A DNA stretch of 64,000 nucleotides, taken from NCBI RefSeq assembly GCF_000215745.1, contig NC_015663.1, positions 1,550,001 through 1,614,000 of the forward strand, given 5' to 3'. Source of the DNA: Klebsiella aerogenes KCTC 2190 (GTDB taxonomy: Bacteria > Pseudomonadota > Gammaproteobacteria > Enterobacterales > Enterobacteriaceae). How positions within the stretch are numbered: the first letter of the stretch is position 1; the number at the start of each line of letters is the position of its first letter. A program made the position numbers and the translations under genes. Of this stretch, positions 1 to 8,733 are shown in pieces. The notes beneath the pieces were generated by a model, which was given only the letters and a program-made list of their open reading frames with translations, was not told where the DNA came from and ran no database searches.

Positions 1-259
1 AAGGAACGTGGCGGGCGTTCACCAGTAAGCCTGCTGCGGCGGCGGCGAGAGGGTTACCGCCGCTGGCGACAATACCGATAAACATAAACTCAGAGGCGCC
101 GGCCAGCACCGTAATGGAAAGGACAAACGGCACCCACAGCGGAAAACCGTAGGCCATCGCTAATGAACCGTAAGACATGCCGACCACACCGACCGCCAGG
201 CATACCAGAACGATTGCTTTAATGGTGTCCCCACTGAGACAGGAAAATTTGTAACGCAT
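1..259 (-). CDS. AzlC-family branched-chain amino acid permease, partial (N-terminal part)
   Basis: The reverse strand encodes a hydrophobic protein that runs off the left edge of the window. It has an N-terminal membrane segment (AIVLVCLAVGVVGMSYGSLA), a second one ending in AGASEFMFIG, and then LLVNARHVP, which matches the conserved L-N-x-R-H region of AzlC. In the known family, AzlC with the small partner AzlD exports branched-chain amino acids or related compounds; that is family knowledge, not shown here. An in-frame ATG also lies at 289, but a TATAAT box overlaps it, so I prefer the ATG at 259. The ribosome-binding site is weak for both. The gene is divergent from the XRE regulator at 360, which probably controls it. 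Confidence 0.75.
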   Translation of the reverse strand, partial: MRYKFSCLSGDTIKAIVLVCLAVGVVGMSYGSLAMAYGFPLWVPFVLSITVLAGASEFMFIGIVASGGNPLAAAAAGLLVNARHVP

Positions 260-270
260 ACGCTTTAGCC

Positions 271-340
271 ATATCGAACGAATTTCCATTATAATGAACG
301 CAACAGAATGGTTTTTCAAGACGAACGATTCGTTCGATAT
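271..340. promoter_or_regulatory. Divergent promoter/operator region with symmetric inverted repeat
   Basis: TATCGAACGAAT (272-283) and its exact reverse complement ATTCGTTCGATA (328-339) flank the space between the permease and the XRE regulator. Between them, ATTATAAT (288-295) gives a TATAAT -10 box on both strands. The right arm is part of a tighter near-palindrome, CGAACG-ATT-CGTTCG (322-336). This layout fits an autoregulated divergent operator bound by the XRE protein. That binding is inference. Confidence 0.55.
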
Positions 341-359
341 AAAATACGAGGAGCGGTGT

Positions 360-908
360 ATGACACAGCCCATCAGCGTAATTGCTAAAAGCCTGACGCG
401 CGAGCGCTCGCGCACCGGACTCTCACTGGCGGAGGTGGCGCGCCGCGCCGGGATAGCCAAATCGACCCTGTCACAGCTGGAATCCGGCAATGGCAACCCT
501 AGCCTGGAAACATTGTGGGCGCTGTGCGTGGCGTTGGATATTCCCTTCGCCCGTTTGCTGGAACCGCAGGCCAACCAAACCCAGGTGATTCGCCGCGGCG
601 AAGGCACCAAAGTGGTTGCTGAACAAGCCAACTATCAGGCCATTTTGCTGGCGGCTTGCCCTCCCGGCGCGCGTCGCGACATCTATCTGCTGTTGACGCA
701 GCCCGGCGCCGATCGGATCTCGCACCCGCACCCGCCCGGGTCGGTCGAACATATTATTATCACTCAGGGGCGCGCGCGCGTTGGCCTCACCGAAGCGCCA
801 GAAGAGCTGGGGGAAGGGGATTACATCTGCTACCCGGCCGATCGGGAACATCTCTTTCAGGCGCTGGAGCCGGATACCCAGGCGCTGCTGGTGGCAGAGC
901 AAAATTAG
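360..908 (+). CDS. XRE-family transcriptional regulator with C-terminal cupin domain
   Basis: This 182-residue protein has an N-terminal lambda-repressor-like HTH (about residues 9-66; LSLAEVARRAGIAKSTLSQL is the classic XRE pattern) and a C-terminal cupin with HPHPPGSVEHIIITQG and an EGDYICYPADREH stretch. Such HTH-cupin proteins usually sense a small ligand and repress neighbouring transport or catabolic genes. I chose ATG 360 because GAGGAG lies at 348-353 with good spacing. An in-frame ATG at 294 sits inside the -10 region and would add residues unlike the family. It is divergent from the AzlC-like permease and followed by a hairpin terminator. The ligand is unknown. Confidence 0.85.
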   Translation: MTQPISVIAKSLTRERSRTGLSLAEVARRAGIAKSTLSQLESGNGNPSLETLWALCVALDIPFARLLEPQANQTQVIRRGEGTKVVAEQANYQAILLAACPPGARRDIYLLLTQPGADRISHPHPPGSVEHIIITQGRARVGLTEAPEELGEGDYICYPADREHLFQALEPDTQALLVAEQN

Positions 909-967
909 TCATAATCTGCGCATTTTATTCTGATGCGCAGAAGATTATTTCATTTCCCATTAATGAT

Positions 968-1008
968 TGAGTGAATTATTTATTCACTCATTTTCTTTAT
1001 TTTTTTTC
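968..1008 (+). terminator. Rho-independent terminator after the XRE regulator
   Basis: An eight-base perfect stem TGAGTGAA/TTCACTCA with a seven-base AT loop is followed by a T-rich run ending in eight Ts. Confidence 0.7.
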
Positions 1009-1108
1009 CATTTTTGTTTCCTTCCGTTTTGCCTGAAAACATGGGATTGATGTCACTCTTCCTGCCGGAAGGGGTTCGTATACTTAATTCGTGACATTGG
1101 GGCCTATT

Positions 1109-2320
1109 ATGTTTTTAGAAGAACGTAGAAAGCATATCCTAAAATATTTAAACGATCATGAGCGTGGTTTTGTTAATTATTTTGCTGCTTATTTTAGTGT
1201 TTCAAAAGAAACCATTCGCAGTGATTTAAATATTCTTGCAGAAATGGGATTGGTGCAACGTTGTTATGGCGGAGCGATTATTTCCCGGCACAATTTAAAG
1301 GCTGAACTTATTTCTGAAACCGGTGATAGTTTCGGCGTGCTGCTGCAGCCGATTAACCATCGGAAACCTACGGCGAGCGGTCAGCAGAAAGGAAAATCGA
1401 TGAACGGAAAAGTGTGTGTATTCGGCTCATTTAATGTGGATATCGTGGCCCGAGTGGAGCGTTTTCCGCGCGGCGGGGAATCGCTACTGGCGCTCGCCAG
1501 CAGCCTTGGGCCCGGTGGCAAGGGGGCGAATCAGGCGACGGCGGCCAGTAAAGCCGGCGCACAGGTCCATTTTGTCGCTAAGGTGGGCAAGGATCAGTTT
1601 AGCCACCTGGCGGCCGATCATCTCACTCGTTCAGAAATACACTCCTATACGCTTTATCAATCTGAGAGCGAACCTACCGGCAATGCCATTATTTATGTTT
1701 CGCAGGAAAATGGCGAAAATATGATTGCTATTTACTCTGGCGCCAATACTACAATAACGCATAATGAGATTGAGGCGATTATTCCAGAGTTGTCCGCCTC
1801 CGACGTTTTACTTGTTCAGCTTGAGAATAATTTTGACGCCACCCATTCGCTAATAAAAATCGCCAGGGAACTCGGTAAGACAGTCATTCTCAATCCGGCG
1901 CCATACTCGGCGGAAATAATCAAAAGCATCCCTTATATCGATGTGATTACACCGAATGAAACCGAGGCTTCATTATTATCCGGTATCGACATTCACGATG
2001 TTGATACTGCCAAAGAAGCCGCGCTGCGCATCGCTGAATTAGGCGCAAAGAAAGTGCTGATTACCATGGGATCGCGCGGGGCGCTGCTGCTGGATAATCG
2101 CCAGTTTAGTCAAATTCGCGTCTTTCCGGCGGTCACCGTCGATACCACCGGCGCTGGCGATGCGTTTAATGGCGCGCTCGCCGCCTCGCTGGCTGCCGGC
2201 AACACCCTGGTTCAGGCTGCGACCTGGGCCTCTGCTTTCGCCTCTCTGGCCGTCGAGCTGGAGGGGGCTTCCAACATGCCTGACTTTGCGCAGGCAAATG
2301 CCCGACTCCGTACCCTCTAA
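1109..2320 (+). CDS. DeoR-type HTH fused to PfkB-family sugar kinase
   Basis: This is a 403-residue, two-domain protein. Residues 1 to about 60 form a DeoR-type winged helix (FSVSKETIRSDLNILAEMGL followed by YGGA). A linker of about 35 residues leads into a full ribokinase-like PfkB domain starting at MNGKVCVFGSFNVDIV. That domain has the N-terminal signature GPGGKGANQA and the C-terminal signature DTTGAGDAFNG, with catalytic Asp near residue 351. ATG 1109 has GGGG about six bases upstream; the in-frame GTG at 1091 lacks a well-placed site. An internal in-frame ATG at 1400 has AAAGGAAA just upstream and would give a 306-residue free kinase. The gene heads a four-gene operon. The usual DeoR effector domain is absent, so the kinase domain may sense its own substrate (inference). 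Confidence 0.9.
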   Translation: MFLEERRKHILKYLNDHERGFVNYFAAYFSVSKETIRSDLNILAEMGLVQRCYGGAIISRHNLKAELISETGDSFGVLLQPINHRKPTASGQQKGKSMNGKVCVFGSFNVDIVARVERFPRGGESLLALASSLGPGGKGANQATAASKAGAQVHFVAKVGKDQFSHLAADHLTRSEIHSYTLYQSESEPTGNAIIYVSQENGENMIAIYSGANTTITHNEIEAIIPELSASDVLLVQLENNFDATHSLIKIARELGKTVILNPAPYSAEIIKSIPYIDVITPNETEASLLSGIDIHDVDTAKEAALRIAELGAKKVLITMGSRGALLLDNRQFSQIRVFPAVTVDTTGAGDAFNGALAASLAAGNTLVQAATWASAFASLAVELEGASNMPDFAQANARLRTL

Positions 2321-2335
2321 TCCAGGAAAAATAAG

Positions 2336-3259
2336 ATGAAAACGATTAACGGTGTTGTACCCGTCATGCTGACCCCTTTTATCGCTGACGACCAGATTGA
2401 TTATCCGGCGCTGGCGAAGCTGATCGACTGGTATCTGGCAAAAGGCGTGGATGCGCTTTTTGCCGTCTGCCAGTCCAGCGAAATGCAATATCTCAACTTA
2501 CAGGAGCGTGTCGAGCTGGCGCGTTTCGTGGTGCAACGCGTGGCGGGGCGCATTCCAGTCATTGCCTCGGGCCATATCAGCGATGATCTGGCGGCGCAAA
2601 AAGAGGAGTTGCTGGCAATGGCGCAGACCGGCATTGATGCGCTGGTGTTGGTCACTAATCATCTTGATCCGCGTAATGAGGGCAGTGAAGTCTTTTTCGC
2701 TACCCTGCAATCGCTGTTGGCGGCTTTACCTTCTTCCATGCCGCTGGGGCTGTATGAGTGCCCGGCGCCGTATCGCCGCCTGCTTAGCGACGACGAGTTC
2801 GCCTGGTGCGCTAACAGCGGTCGTTTCGTGGTGCTGAAAGATGTGAGCTGCGATCTGCCTACCGTTGAGCGCCGCGTGCGTCTGGCGCAGGGAACCCCGC
2901 TAAAGGTCATCAACGCCAATGCTGCGATCGCCTGGCCGGCGATGCTGGCGGGCGCCGAAGGTTTCAGCGGCGTGTTCACCAACTTCCATCCCGAACTGTA
3001 TAGCTGGCTGTGGCGGGAAGGCAAAAATCAGCGGGCGCTGGCCGATGAACTGGCGATATTTCTGTCGCTGGGCGCGGTAACCGAAACGCTGGGCTACCCG
3101 AAAAACGCCAAAATTTACCATCAGCGCCTCGGGACCTTCGACAGTATCGCCTGCCGGGTTAATAAAGACGATGTGCTGAGCAAATTCTGGGGGCTGACGG
3201 TGATCCTCGACCAGATCCGCGCCGGGACTGAACTGTGGCAGCAGCGGATCGCCGGCTAA
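2336..3259 (+). CDS. DapA/NanA-family (class I) aldolase/lyase
   Basis: This 307-residue TIM-barrel protein belongs to the dihydrodipicolinate synthase / N-acetylneuraminate lyase family. The Schiff-base lysine is K168 in VVLKDVS and the catalytic tyrosine is Y140 in LYECP. The pyruvate-binding loop reads CQSSE (45-49) instead of the GTTGE of DapA or GSTGE of NanA. So it should make or break a C-C bond involving pyruvate or a 2-oxo acid, but it is neither DapA nor NanA. The neighbours (kinase, anomerase, sugar-acid-type transporter) argue for cleavage of a 2-keto-3-deoxy sugar acid or sialic-acid-like compound. The exact substrate is unknown. The start lies 15 bases after the kinase stop, with AGGAAAA upstream. 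Confidence 0.85.
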   Translation: MKTINGVVPVMLTPFIADDQIDYPALAKLIDWYLAKGVDALFAVCQSSEMQYLNLQERVELARFVVQRVAGRIPVIASGHISDDLAAQKEELLAMAQTGIDALVLVTNHLDPRNEGSEVFFATLQSLLAALPSSMPLGLYECPAPYRRLLSDDEFAWCANSGRFVVLKDVSCDLPTVERRVRLAQGTPLKVINANAAIAWPAMLAGAEGFSGVFTNFHPELYSWLWREGKNQRALADELAIFLSLGAVTETLGYPKNAKIYHQRLGTFDSIACRVNKDDVLSKFWGLTVILDQIRAGTELWQQRIAG

Positions 3260-3272
3260 GGGAGGGATCATT

Positions 3273-3764
3273 ATGATCGTATCGAGTCTGCAGGCGTGGC
3301 CTGCGCAACAGGCCGCGTTTCATCCGGCGATCCGCCAGGCGCTGGCGTTTATCGCCAGCCAGGATTTCCAGCGCTTCGCGCCGGGGAAAATCGACCTGAT
3401 CCCCGGGAAACTTTTCTGCCTGCTGCAGGAGATGGAGAGCGTGCCTTTCGCGCAGGCGCGGCCGGAGTCGCACAAGCAGTTTATTGATATTCAGTATCTG
3501 ATTTCCGGCGAGGAGCGGATGGGGGTCAGCCGCGCAGAAAGCGGCTGTCCTCGCGTTACCGAGGATCGGACGCCGCAGCAGGACATCCTGTTCTGGCACG
3601 TCGAAGATGAGGAGACGCAGATAACCCTGAAGCCCGGCATGTTCGCTGTTTTCTTTCCCCAGGACATCCATCGCCCCTGCTGCCATCCGCGCGATGGCGA
3701 GCGGCAACATATCCGTAAAGCGGTGATGAAAATCGATCGCGCCTTGCTGGAGGAGGGTTTATGA
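3273..3764 (+). CDS. YhcH/YjgK/YiaL (NanQ-like) sugar anomerase family protein
   Basis: This 163-residue protein has the family signature HKQFIDIQYLISGEERMG and a cupin-like C-terminal block with FAVFFPQDIHRPC. E. coli NanQ (YhcH) of this family speeds the alpha/beta interconversion of N-acetylneuraminate; others act on sugar acids. GGGAGG lies upstream of ATG 3273, and the stop overlaps the start of the next gene by four bases (ATGA), so the two are translationally coupled. Its place between a NanA-type lyase and a transporter suggests that it supplies the open-chain or correct anomer of the imported substrate to the lyase. That role is inference. Confidence 0.85.
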   Translation: MIVSSLQAWPAQQAAFHPAIRQALAFIASQDFQRFAPGKIDLIPGKLFCLLQEMESVPFAQARPESHKQFIDIQYLISGEERMGVSRAESGCPRVTEDRTPQQDILFWHVEDEETQITLKPGMFAVFFPQDIHRPCCHPRDGERQHIRKAVMKIDRALLEEGL

Positions 3765-5032
3765 GTTCGCTAAATCAAACGGCGGCTGAAGCGATTGCGG
3801 CGCCGAAACTCTCGCGTCGACGTTGGGGCATTATTTTAATCCTGCTGCTGGCCGCGGTGGTCAATTACCTCGATCGCGCCAACCTGAGCATCGCGAACAC
3901 CACCATCGCCAGGGAGTTTGGCTTCTCTGGTACTGAAATGGGGCTGTTATTGTCAGCGTTTCTCTGGCCCTATGCGCTGGCGAATTTACCCGCCGGCTGG
4001 CTGGTAGACCGTTTCGGCGCGAAGAAAATGTTCAGCGGCGCGCTGGGATTGTGGTCAGCGGTAACGTTCTTAATGGGTTTTGTGAATACCTATAGCTTCT
4101 TCTATGGTTTGCGCATGCTGCTGGGCGTGGCGGAGTCACCGTTCTTCACTTCCGGTATCAAGATCACCCAGAGCTGGTTCTCGGAGAAAGAACGCGGGCT
4201 GCCGACATCGATTATCAATACCGGTTCGCAAATCGCCAATGCGATAGCGCCGCCGGTGCTGACTATTTTGCTGTTATGGATCGGCTGGCGCGGCATGTTC
4301 ATGGTTGTCGGCCTGCTCGGACTGCCATTGTTGCTGGCGTGGCTTAAATTTTATCGCGACCCGGACGCGCGCGAGGCGATGTTGATAAACACCGGCAAAG
4401 TCATGCGTCCCGAAGGTGAGCAGCCGAAGGTCAGCTGGGGCGAACTGTTTCGCCGGAAAACCACGTGGTTCATGATTGCCGGTAACTTCTGCATCATGTT
4501 TACCATTTGGGTTTATCTGACATGGCTGCCGGGATATCTGGAAACCTCGCTGGGCTTTAGCCTCAAGCAGACCGGTTTTATCGCCTCGATTCCTTTCTTT
4601 GCCGGTATTATCGGCGTGCTGTGTGGCGGGATGCTTTCTGACAGACTGGTGCGTAAAGGGATGAACGCCGTTACCGCGCGTAAAGTGCCGATTGTGGCGG
4701 GTGCCGCGCTGGCGGCCTGTTTCGTGATGCCGATTCCGTTTGTTGATAATAGCGGCGTTGCGATCGCCCTGCTGACGCTGGGCTACTTCTGTTCACAAAT
4801 GCCTTCCGGCGTGATCTGGACGTTAGCGACCGATATGGCGCCGAAAGAACAGGTCGCCTCATTGGGTGCTATCCAGAACTTTGGCGGCTTTCTCGGCGCG
4901 GCGCTGGCGCCGATTATCACCGGCATTATTCTTGATGCTACCGGGCACTTTACCAACGTATTTATTCTCGGTGGGATACTGCTGTTTATGGGCGCCTGCT
5001 GCTACGGTTTCTTTGTGCGCAAAAATGCCTAA
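3761..5032 (+). CDS. MFS transporter, anion:cation symporter (sugar acid) type
   Basis: This 423-residue polytopic inner-membrane protein has about 12 predicted membrane segments in two sixes. The N-terminal helix contains NYLDRANLSIA, which is typical of the ACS family (D-galactonate, glucarate and hexuronate permeases), and the cytoplasmic loop after helix 2 has the MFS motif GWLVDRFGAKK. It is coupled to the anomerase by an ATGA overlap and is the last gene of the operon, followed by a strong hairpin terminator. Family precedent predicts proton-coupled uptake of an acidic sugar or sugar acid. The actual substrate is not deducible. Confidence 0.9.
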   Translation: MSSLNQTAAEAIAAPKLSRRRWGIILILLLAAVVNYLDRANLSIANTTIAREFGFSGTEMGLLLSAFLWPYALANLPAGWLVDRFGAKKMFSGALGLWSAVTFLMGFVNTYSFFYGLRMLLGVAESPFFTSGIKITQSWFSEKERGLPTSIINTGSQIANAIAPPVLTILLLWIGWRGMFMVVGLLGLPLLLAWLKFYRDPDAREAMLINTGKVMRPEGEQPKVSWGELFRRKTTWFMIAGNFCIMFTIWVYLTWLPGYLETSLGFSLKQTGFIASIPFFAGIIGVLCGGMLSDRLVRKGMNAVTARKVPIVAGAALAACFVMPIPFVDNSGVAIALLTLGYFCSQMPSGVIWTLATDMAPKEQVASLGAIQNFGGFLGAALAPIITGIILDATGHFTNVFILGGILLFMGACCYGFFVRKNA

Positions 5033-5046
5033 TCCCTCTGGTAGCA

Positions 5047-5078
5047 AAAACGCCTGATTGCTCAGGCGTTTTCTTTAT
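5047..5078. terminator. Bidirectional terminator between MFS gene and rhaM
   Basis: AACGCCTGA-TTGC-TCAGGCGTT forms a nine-base perfect stem (5049-5070), with an A-run before it and TTTTCTTT after it. It can therefore serve both the rightward transporter operon and the leftward rha operon. Confidence 0.8.
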
Positions 5079-5392
5079 TACGCAAGGTAAAACACTTCAC
5101 TCAGTTCAGCGCTCAACGGGCTGTTATCCGGATTCGTCGGCATCACCTCGCGCATATAGCGCCACCAGCGTTGGCAGACCTCGGTTTCCGCCACCGCATT
5201 CCAGCGGGCTTCCGATTCAATTTCCACCGTGGCGAATAGCAGATGGCGCTGTTTGTCGAGGTAGATTGCATAGTGGTGCGCGCCATGCGCTTTCAGCGTC
5301 GCTTCCAGTTCCGGCCAGATGGGATTATGACGGCGCCGATACTCCTCGTGGGCGTCGGGATTGACCTGCATTACGAAGGCTTTGCGGATCAT
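5078..5392 (-). CDS. rhaM: L-rhamnose mutarotase
   Basis: This 104-residue protein matches RhaM along its whole length. It has [20 protein letters not shown] at the N-terminus, the catalytic His in RRRHNPIW (about residue 22), and the RWWRYM region near the C-terminus. It interconverts alpha and beta L-rhamnopyranose in the cytoplasm so that RhaA receives its preferred anomer. Its ATG overlaps the stop of the upstream dehydrogenase by four bases, so it is the coupled last gene of the rhaBAD-fucO-rhaM operon. Confidence 0.95.
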   Translation of the reverse strand: MIRKAFVMQVNPDAHEEYRRRHNPIWPELEATLKAHGAHHYAIYLDKQRHLLFATVEIESEARWNAVAETEVCQRWWRYMREVMPTNPDNSPLSAELSEVFYLA

Positions 5393-6537
5393 AACGCCTC
5401 CAGGTACAGCTCGCGTACCTCGTCGCGGCTGGCGCTGCGCGGGTTACAGGGCGCGCAGGGGTCGGCCAGCGCTTTATCCAGCCAGCCTTCGATATCAGCC
5501 TTACTCACGCCAAGCTGGCTAAAACCTTCAGGAATACCGACTCGTTTGCTCAACGCGCGAATCGCGTTAATCGCCGCCATGCTGGCGGTTTCATCGCTCA
5601 TGCCGCGCGTATCGACGCCCATCGCCTGGGCGATGCGGGCAAAACGCGCCACCGCGTTCGGGCGGTTAAAGTTTTCGATAATCGGTAGCAGGATGGCATT
5701 ACAAACGCCGTGCGGCAAATTGTGGGTTGCGCCCGGCTGATGCGCCAGCGCGTGTACCAGACCAAGACCTGCGCTGTTGAACGCCATCCCTGCCAGATAC
5801 TGGCCGTATGCCATCTGCTCGCGGGCCTGCAGATTGTGCCCGTCATCGACGGCCAGCGGCAGCCACTGGTGAATTAAGCGAATCGCTTCCAGCGCGTTGG
5901 CGTCGGTCAGCGGATGGGCGCCAACGGAGACAAACGCCTCGATAGCGTGGGTTAACGCATCCATACCGGTCGCGGCGGTAACCGACGGCGGAATATCCAG
6001 CATGACGCTGGCATCGTCGACGGCAATATCCGGGATGATGTTCGGGTCGATGATGACCTCTTTCACCTGACGTTCGCTATCGATAATCACCGCGTTGCTG
6101 GTCATTTCGGCGGCGGTTCCGGCGGTGGTGTTAATTGCCACCAGCGGCACGCCGGCATTTTTCACTTTGCCCACGCCGGAATAGGCCGTCGACGGCGCTG
6201 GGTTAGCGCTGAGGATTTTCACCGCCTTAGCGGTATCGATCGGGCTGCCGCCGCCGAAGGCGATAATATAGTCGCACTGCGCCGCACGGAATGCGGCGAT
6301 ACCTTGCTGAACCAGCGCTTCAGTTGGGTTCGGAAAGACGTTATCGAACAGATGATAAGACAGTTGATGCGCTTCCAGCGCCTGGAAAAGGCTATCGAGC
6401 AGGCCCATTTCCACCAGATGACCGTCGGTGACAATCAGCGCTTTTCCCCATTGCTTGTCCGCCACCAGGTTCACCATATCGCCGATCGCGCCCGCGCCAT
6501 GCAGGCTGATTTTCGGCAGTGCCAACATAAAGCTCAT
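5389..6537 (-). CDS. fucO: Iron-containing alcohol dehydrogenase, probable lactaldehyde reductase
   Basis: This 382-residue group III dehydrogenase has the NAD-binding [11 protein letters not shown] motif, NTTAGTAAE, and the Fe/Zn ligands in [11 protein letters not shown] and HALAHQ...HNLPHG. To my eye the sequence is closer to the YiaY-type branch than to E. coli FucO. The FucO assignment rests mainly on context: it lies between rhaD and rhaM, where the product L-lactaldehyde from rhamnulose-1-phosphate cleavage must be reduced to L-1,2-propanediol with NADH. The start is ATG 6537 with AGGAG upstream. It follows rhaD by 30 bases. Confidence 0.88.
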   Translation of the reverse strand: MSFMLALPKISLHGAGAIGDMVNLVADKQWGKALIVTDGHLVEMGLLDSLFQALEAHQLSYHLFDNVFPNPTEALVQQGIAAFRAAQCDYIIAFGGGSPIDTAKAVKILSANPAPSTAYSGVGKVKNAGVPLVAINTTAGTAAEMTSNAVIIDSERQVKEVIIDPNIIPDIAVDDASVMLDIPPSVTAATGMDALTHAIEAFVSVGAHPLTDANALEAIRLIHQWLPLAVDDGHNLQAREQMAYGQYLAGMAFNSAGLGLVHALAHQPGATHNLPHGVCNAILLPIIENFNRPNAVARFARIAQAMGVDTRGMSDETASMAAINAIRALSKRVGIPEGFSQLGVSKADIEGWLDKALADPCAPCNPRSASRDEVRELYLEAL

Positions 6538-6567
6538 GATTATTCTCCTTAAAGGGCGCTCGCTTTC

Positions 6568-7392
6568 TTAGAGCGCCAGCGCGCTGGCCAGCGGCGTGAC
6601 GCCAAATCGTTGGCCTAACGCAATCAACTCTTCGCGGCTTATCGTCTGTTTCATGCCGCCCATCGAATAGACTTTCACCAATACCTCAGCGGACTTTTCG
6701 GCGGTATCGATCAGGCCGAAAGTTTCATCCAGCGTCGGGCCGCTGCCGAAGACGCCGTGGAATGGCCACAGCACCAGAGAATGTTTCTGCATTTCGCCAG
6801 CGGTCGCCTGGCCAATCTCGTCGGTGCCCGGCACCATCCACGGTAGAATGCCGACGCCGTCCGGGAACACCACCAGGCATTCGGTGCTGCCTTCCCATAG
6901 CTTGCGGGTGAACAGATCGCTGTTGTTCTCCAGCACGTAGGTCAGGGCAATCAGGTTGGTGGCATGGCAGTGCATGATCACGCGGTCTTTGCCGCCGGTG
7001 GCTTTGATGCGCTCGCAATGCGACAGGAAATGTGCCGGTAGTTCCGACGTCGGCACAGCTTCTTCCGTCAGCCCCCACAGAATGAAGTAGCCCGCGCCGT
7101 CGCTGTCCACTTTCACTACCCCGAGATTGGCGGCGGGATCGAGCTGCACATTACGGAAGAATTTACCGGATCCGGTGACGATAAACGGCTGATTAGCCAG
7201 TTCCGGCATCGGCTGGCTTAAGGCGATATAGCGCGGCTGGGGGTGAAAATCGGCTTTGAATGGCGCGATATCCGCTTCATCCAGGCGCAGCGTCAGATTG
7301 CCGCCGTTACGTTCGTCCCAGCCTTTAAGCCAGGCGTCGGAGGTGGCTTTGATCATGCCCTGAACGAACCATGAATTGATAATGTTGTGCAT
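6568..7392 (-). CDS. rhaD: Rhamnulose-1-phosphate aldolase
   Basis: This 274-residue class II aldolase has the same length as E. coli RhaD. The zinc-binding histidines are in [13 protein letters not shown] and [10 protein letters not shown], and the N-terminus ([20 protein letters not shown]) is nearly invariant. It cleaves L-rhamnulose 1-phosphate to dihydroxyacetone phosphate and L-lactaldehyde. ATG 7392 gives the family length and has AGGAAAGAC upstream; an in-frame ATG nine codons earlier is not needed. It is the third gene of the rha operon, 81 bases after rhaA. Confidence 0.97.
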   Translation of the reverse strand: MHNIINSWFVQGMIKATSDAWLKGWDERNGGNLTLRLDEADIAPFKADFHPQPRYIALSQPMPELANQPFIVTGSGKFFRNVQLDPAANLGVVKVDSDGAGYFILWGLTEEAVPTSELPAHFLSHCERIKATGGKDRVIMHCHATNLIALTYVLENNSDLFTRKLWEGSTECLVVFPDGVGILPWMVPGTDEIGQATAGEMQKHSLVLWPFHGVFGSGPTLDETFGLIDTAEKSAEVLVKVYSMGGMKQTISREELIALGQRFGVTPLASALAL

Positions 7393-7473
7393 AGTCTTGT
7401 CTTTCCTGTTGATTCGCAATAGGTGTGACTCCCCGAATAAGCCCTGTGCGGTGCAATCCGGGGAAGTCAGGCA

Positions 7474-8733
7474 TTAGCCGCGCTGGCTCAGCACGTCTTT
7501 TTCATAGGTCCGCACGTTTTCCAGCCACTGGCTGCCTGCCGGCGTATCGTGACGCTGGCAGTACATTTCCCAGATGGCCTGCCACGGCAGCGATTTCTGC
7601 TCTTCGAGCAGCGCCAGGCGGGCGGTGTAATCACCGTCGTTTTCCAGCTGGCGCAGCAGCGCCGTCGGCTCCAGCAGCGCGCGCAGCAGGGCTTTTTTCA
7701 TATTGCGGGTACCGATAACCCACGCCGCGATGCGGTTGATGGAGGCATCAAAGAAGTCGAGGCCGATATGCACGCGGTCGAACAGGTTGTGGCGGATAAT
7801 TTCGCTGGCGATGGCCTGGGTTTCGTCATCCAGCAGCACCACGTGATCGCTGTCCCAGCGTACCGGGCGGCTGACGTGCAGCAGCAGGCGCGGGATATAG
7901 AGCATGGCGGCGGAGATTTTGTCGGAGATGACTTCCGTCGGATGGAAGTGGCCGGCATCCAGGCACAACGCGGTTTGACGGCTGGCGGCGTAGCCCATGT
8001 AGAATTCATTGGAGCCAACGGTATAGCTTTCGGCGCCGATACCGAACAGTTTGCTCTCAACGGCGTCGATATGGTGCGCCGGATCGAGTTTTTCACTGAT
8101 GACCTCATCCAGCGCGTTCAGCAGCCGCTGGCGCGGGGCGAAGCGGTCGACGGTAATATCTTTCATGCCGTCCGGCACCCAAATATTCATTACCGATGGC
8201 GTCCCAAGCTGCTCGCCGAAATAAGCGGATATGCGGCGGCTGGCTTTGCAGTGATCGATCCAGAACTGACGAATCTCCGGATTGGCGTGCGACAGCGTAA
8301 AGCCGTCGGCGCTTAGCGGATGTGAGAAGCAGGAAGGGTTAAAATCGAGCCCCAACTGGTGGCGTTTGGCCCATTCCACCCAGTGCTTAAAGTGTTCCGG
8401 CTTGATTTCGTTACGCGCAACCGGCGTGGCGGACTCAAGATAAATCGCGTGCAGATTAAGGCGCTTCGGCCCCGGTATCAGGCTTAGCGCCTGTTCGAGA
8501 TCGGCGCGTAGCTCCTGGGCATTACGCGCTTTGCCGGGATAGTTGCCGGTGGCCTGAATGCCGCCGGTTAAGCTGCCTTCCGGGTTTTCAAAGCCCGCCA
8601 CGTCATCGCCCTGCCAGCAGTGCATTGATACCGGCAGGCGGTCCAACTGACGCAGAGCTTCTTCGGCATCAACGCCGATGGCGGCATAGCGCTGCTTAGC
8701 AATTTCCCAGGCTTGTTCAAGTTGAGTGGTCAT
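7474..8733 (-). CDS. rhaA: L-rhamnose isomerase
   Basis: This 419-residue protein begins [20 protein letters not shown], like E. coli RhaA. It contains [10 protein letters not shown], the metal-binding segment [11 protein letters not shown] and [11 protein letters not shown]. It isomerises L-rhamnose to L-rhamnulose in the cytoplasm. I chose the ATG at 8733 by homology over the one two codons upstream. It overlaps the rhaB stop (ATGA), so it is translated with the kinase. Confidence 0.97.
   Translation of the reverse strand: MTTQLEQAWEIAKQRYAAIGVDAEEALRQLDRLPVSMHCWQGDDVAGFENPEGSLTGGIQATGNYPGKARNAQELRADLEQALSLIPGPKRLNLHAIYLESATPVARNEIKPEHFKHWVEWAKRHQLGLDFNPSCFSHPLSADGFTLSHANPEIRQFWIDHCKASRRISAYFGEQLGTPSVMNIWVPDGMKDITVDRFAPRQRLLNALDEVISEKLDPAHHIDAVESKLFGIGAESYTVGSNEFYMGYAASRQTALCLDAGHFHPTEVISDKISAAMLYIPRLLLHVSRPVRWDSDHVVLLDDETQAIASEIIRHNLFDRVHIGLDFFDASINRIAAWVIGTRNMKKALLRALLEPTALLRQLENDGDYTARLALLEEQKSLPWQAIWEMYCQRHDTPAGSQWLENVRTYEKDVLSQRG

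Noticed and set aside
294..359. 22-codon upstream extension of the XRE regulator
   Set aside because: ATG 294 overlaps the -10 box and has no ribosome-binding site; GAGGAG before ATG 360 and family length favour 360.
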